Assembly (NCBI RefSeq): GCF_000004195.4
Contig: NC_030683.2
Coordinates: 51,783,358 to 51,847,357, forward strand
Reading direction: 5' to 3'
Source: Xenopus tropicalis
Taxonomy: Eukaryota > Chordata > Amphibia > Anura > Pipidae
Length of the DNA: 64,000 nucleotides
The notes below the pieces were generated by a model, which saw only the letters and a list, made by a program, of their open reading frames with translations, did not search any database and was not told the origin of the DNA. The position numbers were made by a program, and so were the translations under genes. Positions 21,540 to 31,870 of the stretch are shown piece by piece. Positions within the stretch are counted from its first letter, which is position 1, and every line of letters begins with the position of its first letter.

Positions 21540-21590
21540 TCTATCCATCTGTCTATCCATCCATCCATCCATCTATCTATCTATCTCCTG
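21540..21590. repeat. (ATCT/ATCC)n microsatellite, right part
   Basis: Continuation of the tetranucleotide tract after the MITE, with CATC and TATC variants. Confidence 0.9.
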
Positions 21591-22841
21591 TACATACATA
21601 TATTAGTTCAGTTCTTCTTACAGATAAATGGTGATCTATGTAAATTACTTTTTAGAGTCTCAAAGAGGCAATATGATCAATGAAGAAAATTATTCTTTTT
21701 TTATATGAGCTGAGAACTATAACAGTAAGTCTTTGCTGTCTATTGTATGCAGTCTTTAAACTCTAGGTGTGTGTGTATGATGTATTTGTGTGTGTCGATC
21801 AAACAATTATTCCTAGAGTAAAAATGATAATATACTATGGTACACCACCTTGATATCTGCAGTGCATTTGTGTTATCTAAGCCATTGTGCATTGATGAAC
21901 ATTTCTATACCTTAGAGAGAAACAACAAAAGGCCTGTGAAGATGCCAAAGGCATTTTTTGTAGATGAAACCTGAACTAATTACTCAAAAGAAAATGAGCT
22001 GCAGTAACAGCTTTTTAAAAAGGCCAGTTGATAATTGTAAATCACTGGTCAAACTGATTTATTTAGCACAACACTAGATTTCAACTTGTCACTCAAAAAC
22101 ATATCTCCATCATATATTCATTTCTGGAAAATATTCCAGGAAACGGAGCCAATAACCAAAAGATTTAATCCTGTGCAAACTGTTTTCTTGCAAAGCCCAG
22201 CAAACATCACCCCATTATCGGGAATTTTTTTTTCTGAAATGTCTTTAATCTTTTTCCTGCAGTAAGAACTCTAAGAACAGGATGTTGCCTAGCAACCCAG
22301 CTTTCCAGTGACTGGAACATGACCCAGAAACAAAGATTCTTTTTTGCCAGCAGGCTGATATACCAGTTGCTGACAAAAAAAAATCTATGTTCTTGGCAGA
22401 AAGAGGGTTAAATAGTGTGGCACTGTAAATAAAAGTCCTGTTATTCAGAGGGGCACAGTTTAATACCATTATCAGGTTCTTGGGAACTCATGTGCTTTCC
22501 TTGTACTTATGGTGCCATCACTTACAGTACCAGCATTTATCGTGTAATGCAATACAAGTTGCAAAGCAAATTTGCATCCAATTAGATGCTTGCTTTCAAA
22601 CAGTGGACCAGCAAATGCAGTCTGCTGGTTGGTTGCTATGGGTTAAACATACTGTTTTTCAACTTCTGCTTACTCTCCTGCCTTTTCTTCTTCTTTTTCT
22701 TAGCGCCCCCCATTTTCTAAACGCTACTCCTCCTACAGTTTTAGGGGTATAATGCCCAAACTGTCCACCATTCTTCACCCTATAGCAGAGCAGGTTGCTT
22801 GTGCTTTTCTAAGCTATCCGGCTCCCCGTCTTTTTGTGGCG
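21591..22841. other. Unassigned, gene-free
   Basis: About 1.25 kb. A short GT-rich patch lies near 21770-21800. 22560-22650 has GGTTGGTTGCTATGGGTTA, a family-H-like fragment. Open frames up to 90 codons lack any domain. Confidence 0.45.
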
Positions 22842-24360
22842 CCGCTCCGAACACCCCAATTTTTCTATTGACTTTAACAGGGAAGATTTTCAAACTGCTG
22901 CCACACTTACAGTTTTGAAGCTACACCCCCCAAACTGGAGTAATATAATCATGGGATCACCCCGAATGAAATAGCTACATTTGTGGGATGGCCTAATGTG
23001 GGAGGAGCCAATAACAGCCAATCACATTTCACCTATTGACTTTAATGGGGAATTTTAAACTACTGCCAATCTTAGAGCTTTGAGGCTACACTCACGAAAC
23101 TGGAATCACATAGTCATGGGGTCAGCCTGAATGAAAATATCATATTTGTTGGATGCCCAAAAGTGGACGGAGCTATGAACAGCCAATCAAATTTCACCTA
23201 TTGACTTTCAATGGAGGAAATTCAATCTGCTGCCATTCTCACAGTAATAACACCGGGGTCCCCACACTTTGCAGAGTTAGGCACCAGGTAACTGCGGTTC
23301 AAGGTTAGAAAAAGTGGGCAGAGCCACAAACAGCCAATCAGATTTTAATGCCAGGGTTCCCAAACCTTGCACAGTCAGTCACTGGGTGACTACAGTACAT
23401 ACTCAAGGTTAGAAAAATGGGTGGGGTTGCCAAAAGCCAATAACATTTCTTTAATTAATTCCAGTGGGGAAATTTTACCTGATGCCATTCTCACATGTTT
23501 AATGCCAGGGTCCCCAAACTTGCACAGTTTGTCACTGGGTGACTATGTTCCAAGTCTAGTAAAGTGGGCGGAGCCAACAACAGCCAATCAGATTTCACCT
23601 GCAGACTTTCATTCGTTTAAATGTAAACTGCTGCCATTGTTTAAATATAAATACTAAGGTCCCCAAACTTTGCAGAGCTAGTCACCAAGTAACTGCAGTT
23701 CAGGGTTAGAAAAAGTTGGTGGAGCCACCAACAGCCAATTAGATTTTACCTATTGACTTTCAATGGGGAAATTCATCCTGCTGCCATTCTCACAGTATTA
23801 ACACAAGGGTCACTAGGCGACTGCATTTTAACGTTTAAAAAAGTGTGTGGAGCCACCAACAGCCAATCAGATTTCACCTACTGAATTTTTTGGTTTCAAT
23901 TTAAAATGCTGCACAGTCAGTCACTGGGTGACTAAGTATTCAGGGTTTTAACTGCTAGCATTCTGACACATTTAATGAAAGTGCCCCCAAACTTTTCCCT
24001 TGGTCACTAAGGGACTAAGGTTAAAGGTTAGGAAAAGTGTTAGGAAAAGTGGGCAGAACCACCAACGGCCAATCCATTTTACCCCCATTACATTTTATTG
24101 GTTTATATTTAAACTGATGCGGTTATTTAAGTATTAATCCCAGGGTCCATAAACTTTGCAGAGTTAGTCACTGGGTAACTGCAGTTCCAGGTTAGAAAAA
24201 GTGGGTGGAGCCACCAACCACCAACGAGATGTCACTCATTGACTTTCAGTGAGGAAATTTAAATTGCTGCCATTCAGACATTATTAAAACCAGGGTCCCA
24301 AAACTTTGCACAGTGGTTTTTACTATATAACTGTGGTCCAAGGTGCTGCACAAGAAAGTA
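22842..24360. repeat. Diverged ~150-bp satellite with CCAAT boxes
   Basis: About ten diverged tandem units. Each carries, in order, a (T/C)CCCCAAACTTTGCACAG-like segment, a GTCACTGGGTGACT segment, a GTGGGCGGAGCCA-like segment, CAACAGCCAATCAGATTTCA, TATTGACTTTCAATGGGGAA and CTGCTGCCATTCTCACA. CCAAT cores occur near 23017, 23181, 23333, 23433, 23583, 23733, 23864 and 24069, spaced mostly 130-165 bp. The first two units (from 22842) are a more distant variant. No coding content. Confidence 0.85.
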
Positions 24361-24999
24361 TAAAAGCACATAGAAACCCCTTGGCCAAACAGACCACTAC
24401 CATATGAGCCATCTAGCAGTATGTCATATATTTGGGGCATAAGTTCCCACTGCCTCTCACTGCTTTTACTGTACTGTTAGTCCCCTTGCCTTTCACTGAA
24501 AAATACAGCATATATAATATTTGTGCTTAGTATGTGGGGGTAACTACACCATTATTGACAAACTATCTGTTTTGCTTTTTTTGAGATACGATCAAGTTGT
24601 CAGATACAGCAAGTATTTATGGTTACTGCCTTAAAATCTGCATAAGAACATGCTAATAACCACCAGTACTAACATTTTCTGCAGTTTCCATGAGGAATAT
24701 GGTACAATGGGCACTTTGTCCAATGTTAACTAGTAGCTAAAATGCCACTCATAATAGAATTAAATGAAAGCTCCATAAACAGCAAAAGCTTGATCTATGC
24801 AGCAAAATAGTTTAGCCGTGGAAGTCTGCCTCTTCATGGTCTTTGCTCCATATGTCTCAGCCACAACTGTTTTCTTTTGATATTATCAGAAGCAGTGACA
24901 AGGATGTTATAAAGCTATGCTTATTTATATATTGTGAGAGATGCAAGGCAAAAGATCATGGTTTGGTGTTTTTTTCACCAGTGTTAAAGGTGGGATACA
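24361..24999. other. Unassigned spacer
   Basis: About 640 bp, AT-rich. No gene or repeat recognised. Confidence 0.45.
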
Positions 25000-25675
25000 A
25001 GTAGCACCAGGTAAAATGTCTGGTTTTGCAGCAGGTAATGCTGTGTTTAAGTTACTGGCTTAGGAAAAGCCAAATTAATAGGTCCCTGGAGTGAATGGAG
25101 GGAGAGTAGGAAAGACCTTCCATTCCAAACTCCATTAAATGTTTTCAGTTGGCCATCTGTAGGCAGTTGCCTGATTAGGCTGCAGGTGAGCATCAAATAA
25201 AAGAGTTGTGGGATTACACAGTGGGGGTTTGAGTTGAAGATGGTTCTTAGCTCAGAGTAGGTCACTCTCAGAGCAGGGCACAGGGCAGGAAGGCTGCCTA
25301 CCTGTGTTAAGAGGAGTTGGGGGTGCTGCCTGCCACTACGAGGAGCAAAGGGAGTCGTGACCAGGCGGATGAGTGCCGAGAGGAGTCAGCAAGGTGAAGC
25401 CTGAGTGTTCATGAGTGTGAGTCACTGTGGATGTGAAAAAGTCCCTGGGGATGGTGTGAAACCCTGTAAAGATTCCAGAGTGTGGAAGTTACCCTGGAAA
25501 GTGAGAGCCCTGAAGAAGGGACAAACAATAACCCTGAACTGTTTGTGAACTGACTTATGTTTATGTTGGGAAGAATTGGCCCTAAATAAACCTGTGTTTT
25601 GCCTGTAGAAGTCATGTCCCTGTCTCTTATGCGCCAGATCCCCTGCATGCCTGCCTACCATTGCTAATTCCCCCA
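25000..25675 (+). mobile_element. Possible solo LTR
   Basis: A GC-richer block unlike its surroundings, with GGGGGTGCTGCCTGCC, direct GTGAGAG/GTGAGTC motifs and an AATAAA at 25586-25591 about 80 bp before the sequence returns to AT-rich DNA. That architecture (promoter-like body, poly-A signal near the end) suits a retrotransposon LTR. I cannot place exact ends or a target duplication, and an exon or a processed 3' UTR is an alternative. Confidence 0.35.
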
Positions 25676-25744
25676 AAAATTACATGTACAAGCAGTCAGC
25701 ATGTCACATAATATATAATAGATATGCATATCTAACAATATAAG

Positions 25745-26061
25745 TAGTGATGAGCGATTTTTTTTTTCACCAGGCATGGAGTGGCTGCAAAATTCTGCCA
25801 ATTTTTTCACAAAACTGCAGGAAAAATTTGGCAAGAAAAATGCCCATTTGAAGTGAGAAAAAAAAATGCACACATTAAAAAAGTTGTTGTCTTGTCAAAA
25901 AGTTGTGGCCGTGGCAATAAAAAGTTGTGCACATAAAAAAGTCATGTGGTAATTGCATTTTCCTAATTTTTTAGCCATTTCACAAATTTTTTAGCAGTCT
26001 TGCAAATTTTTCGGCAAAGAGAAATGGGACAGATCTCTCTCACTCAGACCAAACGTCACTA
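25745..26061. mobile_element. Family-B MITE copy 5, decayed
   Basis: Left end TAGTGATGAGCGATTTTTTT, then CACCAGGCATGGAGTGGCTG. The right part has GAAATGGGACAGATCTCTCT, where the expected CGCTCATCACTA is mutated; a GTCACTAA at 26055 may be its remnant. Interior carries several cacat-aaaaaagttgt repeats. Confidence 0.75.
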
Positions 26062-26166
26062 AATATAAATATTAAAAAGTAGGTCTGGACTGGGAGTAAA
26101 AATAGGCCCTGACATTCCACATACTGTACACAGAGACCCAAACAACCTCCACCAGCCCAATACTTA

Positions 26167-26353
26167 GGGGTATATTTATCATGCTGTGTAAAAAGTGGAG
26201 TAAAACATCACTGGTGATGTTGCTAATAGCAGCCAATCAGATGCTTTGATTTGATTTTCTAACTGTTGAAATCTAATTGCTGATTGGTTGCTGTGGGTAA
26301 CATCACCAGTAATGCTTTACTCCACTTTTTACACAGCATGATATATATACCCC
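26167..26353. mobile_element. 187-bp palindromic MITE (GGGGTATATTTATCA)
   Basis: Nearly perfect inverted repeat: left GGGGTATATTTATCATGCTG with TAAAAAGTGGAGTAAA, right ACTCCACTTTTTACACAGCA to ATATACCCC. The centre has GCAGCCAATCAGATGC and its inverse TGCTGATTGGTTGCTG. Short ends and TTA/ATA flanks suggest a PIF/Harbinger-type MITE. Non-coding. Confidence 0.85.
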
Positions 26354-26738
26354 ATAGTGTCTGTCTATGACATTTTATAGCAGAACCCACTTTTTTATAG
26401 ATCTGTCAACAGGAAGGCAGCAACTTGACTGTCCCCTGATTCCATTTGTCAGGCTGTATTTGATGTGAAAGATACAATGATGAGCAAATTATGACACCTA
26501 GTTATAATGCTACATATTTGTACTAAAGTCAATCAAAGAAGAATGATTGCAAAAAGTGAGTTTAGGGACCAAAGGACTGCTTTACTAACAGAGGTGCTAT
26601 ATAGCACCAGAGCAGTTTCTAGTTATTTGCAACCTTTGAGGCAGTGCAAAAAATGGGCTCAATGCCTGCATTCCCTGGCACCTGGATATTTTTAACTGGA
26701 GCAATAGGTGCAGAACTACTGCCTGAATAAGCATAAAT

Positions 26739-26876
26739 GGGGTTAAGCAATAAAAGGCACCAAGTTTGTCTAGACACAGTAACCCATAGCAACCAATCAG
26801 CAGGTAGGATTTACTAGTCAAGTTATTGGTTGCTGCTACTGGCCATTCTTAGTGCTTTTTATCACATATGGGGTTA
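26739..26876. mobile_element. MITE family H copy 2
   Basis: Inverted ends AGCAATAAAAGGCACCAAGT and CTTAGTGCTTTTTATCAC, with ATAGCAACCAATCAGCAGGT and TTATTGGTTGCTGCTACT inside. About 138 bp and close to copy 1 at 9440. Confidence 0.75.
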
Positions 26877-26918
26877 GGGCTCTGCTTTTCCCCAGGGGAA
26901 ATGTAAATGACCCCCATA

Positions 26919-27192
26919 GGCTAATGTCCCATGGAGAGATTAAGTCACCCCTGATAGATCTCTGCTTCTGTGGATGACTAATCTCTCCGAAATGGCTTTT
27001 CACCAGCAACAAAGGGAACTGCTGGTGGAAAGGCCTACGTATTGCTTCAGGAAACTTTTGCGGGACTTCAGAAAACCAAAGTGATACATAATCCTTTCCA
27101 CCGGCGATTCACTTTGTTGCCAGCGGAAAGGCATTTCGGAGAGATTATTCACCTATCGCAGGGGACAAAATCTTTCCATGGGACATTAGCCT
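26919..27192. mobile_element. Fold-back element, family G copy 1
   Basis: Perfect 16-bp ends GGCTAATGTCCCATGG / CCATGGGACATTAGCC, then GAGAGATTAAGTC and CTAATCTCTCCGAAATGGC, repeated inversely on the right as GCATTTCGGAGAGATTATTC. A diverged relative of 54876-55165. Interior includes ACCGGCGATTCACTTTG. Non-coding. Confidence 0.8.
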
Positions 27193-28981
27193 TAGCCTAC
27201 TATGATTGAGAACATTAAAGCAGAGAACTGATTGGTTGCAATTGGGACAACTGCAGTTTTTCAGTGTATCACCTATGTTAGTAAATGAGCCCTCTTGTCT
27301 GAAAGAAAGTTTCCCTAGTGAAATAATTTCTAAAACATTCTCACCACAGGCATAAATAGGAAGAATGCACACTTTAATGCATAGTTAAGGTTTTGGGACC
27401 TGTAGCACGATGACCAAATTATCTATTTACCAGAAAACCTAGATAACCTACACACAGTAAAGGCTTTATGTGGTCTGCACTGTGATTTTTAAAATGTTTT
27501 AAGTGAAAACTAGTATAACACTTGTGTTTATTTCTATTGCTTTTCTGACAGTATCAAGTGAAAAAAAAAATTCTGAATTGATTAGACAAAGCTTTCTCTA
27601 TCGTCAGGAGCAGTAAATCTGTCAGTTCTTGAAGAAACAAGATAGAGGTCAATGCGGGAAGTCCCTTTTAAAAGTCACTTCAGTGCTATGACTTTCAATC
27701 AAAAACATTTTTACTCTCAGAGCCACCAGGGCAAAGAGTAGAAAAGGACAGACAAGCATTGTTTTTGATAGTAGTTATATATACAAATAACCCGAAAACC
27801 TTTATGTATTTGTAATGAATGTATATTGCAAAGTTGCCTAGAATTTTGTTTTCTTTTATGAGGCAAAAAATTATATTCTGGGTTGACTTTTCCTTTAAAG
27901 GTATACTTTCACATGGAATTTTCCTTTTCAAAATGCATAAGTTCCTACTGATCCTCAAGTAAAGTTCTTTCCTGAAATCAATTTCTCAAATTTTTTTTTT
28001 ATATTTATGTGTTAACTTTAAATGCAAGACAAACTTTTTCTTACATTCCCATGCCCTTCAGCCTTGTGAAAAGTATAAGTATGTATTTACTGCTGCACTG
28101 CAAGTTGAAGTGATGTCAATGCCCCCCGCCCCAACCCCCGACCCTCAGACTATAAACAAAACAATGTGCAGTTAACAAAGCATCCTTGACACTTCTCATG
28201 AAGGATTCAGCTTCCTAAACTGATATGAGTTGCATGTTTCTAAGCTGCTAGCACAAGTGGAAAACAGCCTAAACTGCTGCCTCCATTTCACTTTAAAGGC
28301 ATTGGCAAATGGGGCACTTTGTTGCCAGTGCAAAATCTTTTGCTTCCCATGGGTGACAAAGCAACTAAATAATGTTTGAATTGCACACAGTGCAATTGGG
28401 GAAGCAATGCTAAAGAGAGAATATTCAGGCAATTACATGAGAAGTCCAGTTTTACATGATGGGCTACAACTTGTTGGTATTTTTGGATGCTTTGTTGCCT
28501 GTAAGGGAGAGCAACTTTTTGCAGGTGCCAAAGTGCCTCCAGTGGTATTTACCTAAGGGTTACAGAACATAGGGGGGTTTTTTTTGGGGGGGGGGCGTTT
28601 GACTGTCTCTGGACTAATTTAATATCATTAAGCAGATTGGCACTTTGCAAAAGCCCCAGTATATAGTAACTGCGCAACCACTTTATTATACATGCCAAAG
28701 ATGGACTATCTTTGAACTATTTGAACTATTACAATCACCCTAACCAGCTATTGAAACAAACTGGTCTGACCAGTAGCTTAGTGCAGTTACATTATGCACC
28801 TCCTTATATCTAGGATGCTGTATTATTGTGATCCTTCCAATATATCCTGAATTCATTTTTATTAGGCTTTGTAGGGGACGCCCCTTTTTAGATATACATA
28901 TACACATGAGGTGCAATACGCATTTAGCGTGGAGAGTGTTTATGTAATGGATTCGCACTACATAAATAAAATGATATCCAT

Positions 28982-28983
<2 letters not shown>
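27193..28983. other. Unassigned, gene-free
   Basis: About 1.8 kb. 27200-27295 (GAACTGATTGGTTGCAATTG ... ATGTTAGTAAATGAGCCCT) looks like one arm of a decayed MITE. C-runs lie at 28123-28140 and a T/G homopolymer block at 28571-28597. No gene. Confidence 0.45.

Positions 28984-29045
<62 letters not shown>
28984..29045. repeat. (AT)n microsatellite
   Basis: About 60 bp of uninterrupted TA dinucleotides. It directly adjoins a retroelement-like tail and may be its end. Confidence 0.95.
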
Positions 29046-29046
<1 letters not shown>

Positions 29047-29050
<4 letters not shown>

Positions 29051-29160
29051 ATCATCTGTGGCCAGCACACCCTTCAATGTTTCATCAAAAAAATTTTTAT
29101 TGCAGATATATTGTTAAAACCAACGTTTCGGTCCTTGTTAGGACCTTTCTCAAGGATATA
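29047..29160 (-). mobile_element. PLE-like tail with stem-loop/GAAACG motif
   Basis: On the minus strand: CTTGAGAAAGGTCCTAACAA then GGACCGAAACGTTGG, i.e. a GGTCC/GGACC stem followed by GAAACG. Then comes an A/T-rich tail and GAAACATTGAAGGGTGTGC. This arrangement is typical of Penelope-like element tails and resembles the tail at 1755-1801. No coding part is attached. Confidence 0.55.
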
Positions 29161-29165
29161 TATAT

Positions 29166-30228
29166 ATGTGGAATATATGCGTGTGCCCATTTGTGAGCCT
29201 CTTTTCTCTGCCTGTTTTGTACAATTTGGCCACTGTTGTGACACAGTCAAACTGATAACATGAGATACACTTTGGATGATGCAAACAGAGAAGAGACAGG
29301 CAGTAACCTTTTACTGCTCCATGTCTGTCACTCAATTAGTGCAGGGGTGTTTCAGCCCCTAGTGATGCCCTGAGGTGGTCTAAGGGACCATTCTGTGCTT
29401 TTTTGTGTTGCAGGAGGCTGAGGAATAGCCACATCGCTAGTGTGAAGAGTACTATAGCGCTCTTTACACTAGAAGAGCTTAAATTCTGATTTAAAATTCG
29501 GAATTTCAGTTTTTGACGTTACCAGGAGCAGCAATCCCTGTAGTGCTGTCTCTGGTAACTTCAGGGATGCTGCCGTATTTGCTCAACACAGCTTATGGCA
29601 GCAGAGCCCCTGATCTAGTAGTAGATGTGAAAATTGAACTCAGTAAGAGAAAGGATTGAATAGCTAAGGCAATGGCTGCCAGAAAGGACTTGCTTAATGC
29701 TGTACTGAATTTTTTATGCAAGCACAGGATTATGCATGATTAATTGCAATGGCTGCCCACACACTATTAGTAAAACAGTGTACATACATACATACATTAA
29801 TTGGTTGGAAAATAAAATGTTAAATAGTAGAATTAAGTATGAACAAATGTATGCAGTGTAATATAGTATTGGAAACTTCACCATCAATATATTGACAGTA
29901 TCCCCTTAATTAACCTAAGATACTTTTTAAAATTATTTATGTTTATTTCTTATGGCTAAGTATATAGCCAGTACCTCTCTGTTTGAGCATATAATTTAAA
30001 ACTCAAAACCCCCTTCTCAAAAGACACCATCCCTGAGAATGTAATGATATGTTTTCAAATATTCTGACATTACATCTTCATCATAAGTGAAGCATTTTAT
30101 AATACACTTATCATTTTCTTTGTAAAATATTACTGCTAATATTAATAATCATAAAAATTACAGTATTTCATTCTGCTGACAGAGTTTCACTACATAGTGG
30201 CATCATTTTTTAATTATCGTACTTAGTT
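29166..30228. other. Unassigned, with one small hairpin
   Basis: About 1 kb. Hairpin: 29437-29449 (CTAGTGTGAAGAG) pairs with 29460-29472 (CTCTTTACACTAG) with one G-U and a 10-nt loop. A short CATA tract lies near 29784. No gene. Confidence 0.45.
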
Positions 30229-30441
30229 TTTATTATTATTTTTTTTTTTAGATACAGTGCCAGCATATTCAACAGCACTTTACAATTTAAGGTCATTATT
30301 AACACTCTGCAGTCAGTGTTATCAGGAGCTAATTAACTTTTCTTTATGTGCTGGAATGTAGGCAGAAACTGGAGTACCCAGTGAAAACCTGCACAAATAT
30401 GAGAACATTCAAACTCCTAGCCACTGAACCACCATGTTACC
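30229..30441 (-). mobile_element. tRNA-derived SINE with L2-like tail
   Basis: Read on the minus strand it starts GGGTAACATGGTGGTTCAGT, a tRNA-type head with an A-box-like TGGTTCAGTGG, and continues through GGAGTTTGAATGTTCTCAT, GGTTTTCACTGGGTACTCCA and GTTAATTAGCTCC. It ends with AAGTGCTGTTGAATATGCTG and a (TAA)n tail, as in L2-mobilised SINEs. The stretch between the A box and the body is shorter than usual, and I see no B box (GGTTCGAATCC), so this copy would lack an intact pol III promoter. Confidence 0.7.
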
Positions 30442-30889
30442 CTTATTATATACATAATAATGAGAAATAATGGATTTTAGAAAGAAGGGCACAGCAGAGA
30501 AGAAATGGTGCAACTGTGAAAGAAGGATGAAAAGATAAAAGGTCAAAAACAAGGCCATAGAAACAAGTGACATTGGACTTGCTGTAAAGCATAGCATTCA
30601 TGTGTCTTCTCTAAACCATAACCTCCATATAGCTTGGAATTATAAACAGTATTCAGTAGTTTCTCAGCTATTAGTTGCTAGTGTTACATAGGGAATTTTC
30701 CCTGTGTAAACTTACTTGGGTAATTTATAAAATTTGGTTGATGTCAATGCTGTTTGGCAGTTAAGTATTGCAGGCATCATATCTCCAAGAGTTAGGGCCA
30801 TCAGGCACTCTGGGCTCTCCAAGCAGCAGCAGTAGTAGTGAAGGCCACTTTGTTGTTGTGTCCCCTGAACATTAAAAATTGTGTATTTC
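30442..30889. other. Unassigned spacer
   Basis: About 450 bp with a short (CAG/TAG)n patch at 30821-30838. No gene. Confidence 0.4.
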
Positions 30890-31270
30890 AATAATTACTT
30901 GAAAACACAATTTTTTATTACTTATCAAAACCACGAAAAACTATATAATCTACAATCTGGTGAGGTCATGTAGAAGTCAGTGGGAGTTGTCCTAGGTGAA
31001 ATGTACCAATCAATCAAAAGATTAATTTAATTCTTGGTTTTGGAGGTTTTTGTGATTTCTTTTCTTTTGTAAGCACATGAAAATTCTTATGAAAACAAGT
31101 ATTTCAAGGCTTTTGTAGTCTTTTATTTAATCGTTTCACATTTTCATCTGTTCATGCTTTTTATAATTGTATCTTTTAATAAATAAGTCAACAGTTGCGC
31201 TTTTTTAATTTGTGAGGGTTTTTTTGTGGTAGAAAAATCCATGAAAATTACACCAATTCAAATGTTAATC
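30890..31270. mobile_element. AT-rich fold-back, family J copy 1
   Basis: Centre has GTCATGTAGAAGTCAGTGGG then AGTTGTCCTA. Flanks are runs of ttttt/aaaaa with weak self-complementarity. The same centre, in varying orientation, is found at 31640, 51700 (diverged) and 62200. Borders are approximate. Confidence 0.5.
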
Positions 31271-31487
31271 AATCTGCCTTTTTATGTCTAAATAATTTGG
31301 CAGAAATTATGCCTAACTGCCACTTCTGTGACTAAAAACAATCTCTTTTTGAGAATGTATACTGTCTCTATGTTCAGTATACCTCTAGCTGCTTCTCTAC
31401 AATTATCTAATGCACATTTAACACCACTAACTTTGCTTAGCAGCAAAAAACTTTAGAAGCACACTAGCTATACAACACAAATCATTA
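31271..31487. other. Unassigned spacer
   Basis: Short AT-rich gap between two family-J elements, nothing recognised. Confidence 0.4.
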
Positions 31488-31870
31488 AGGGGGCCTTTAC
31501 TAATGCACAGATTTTTTTTTCCTGATTCAGATTTTTTAGCTCTAAAAGTCTCAGGAAATGAGTCACAATTTTTCCGAGATTTACAAAATGGCTAAAAATC
31601 CAGCACTTCGCCAGCTAAAATGTGTCAAGATCATGTAGAAGTCAATGGCAGATGTCCCTTTTCTTACCCTGGAGGATCCTTCTTGGCTTAAAAATTTAGA
31701 GGTTTTTGGATTTTTGATGCTTTTTTTTGTGCAACAATTTCAAAAAGTAAAGGTTTCAGTGGGACAGTCAGAAAAGTTTGCAGTTTTATTACTTTTTCCC
31801 GCATTTCAGACTTTTTAAATGTCAGCCATTCGTGGAAATTAGTTTATAAATGACACATTTATAAATCTGT
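31488..31870. mobile_element. AT-rich fold-back, family J copy 2
   Basis: Left edge GGGGGCCTTTACTAATGCAC, centre ATCATGTAGAAGTCAATGGC then AGATGTCCC, right edge near GACACATTTATAAATCTGTG. Best-preserved member in this window. Non-coding. Confidence 0.65.

Noticed and set aside
25409..25676. Overlapping minus-strand frames of about 80 codons
   Set aside because: They lie antisense to the LTR-like block with its forward AATAAA; two overlapping frames without domains look like chance in GC-richer sequence.
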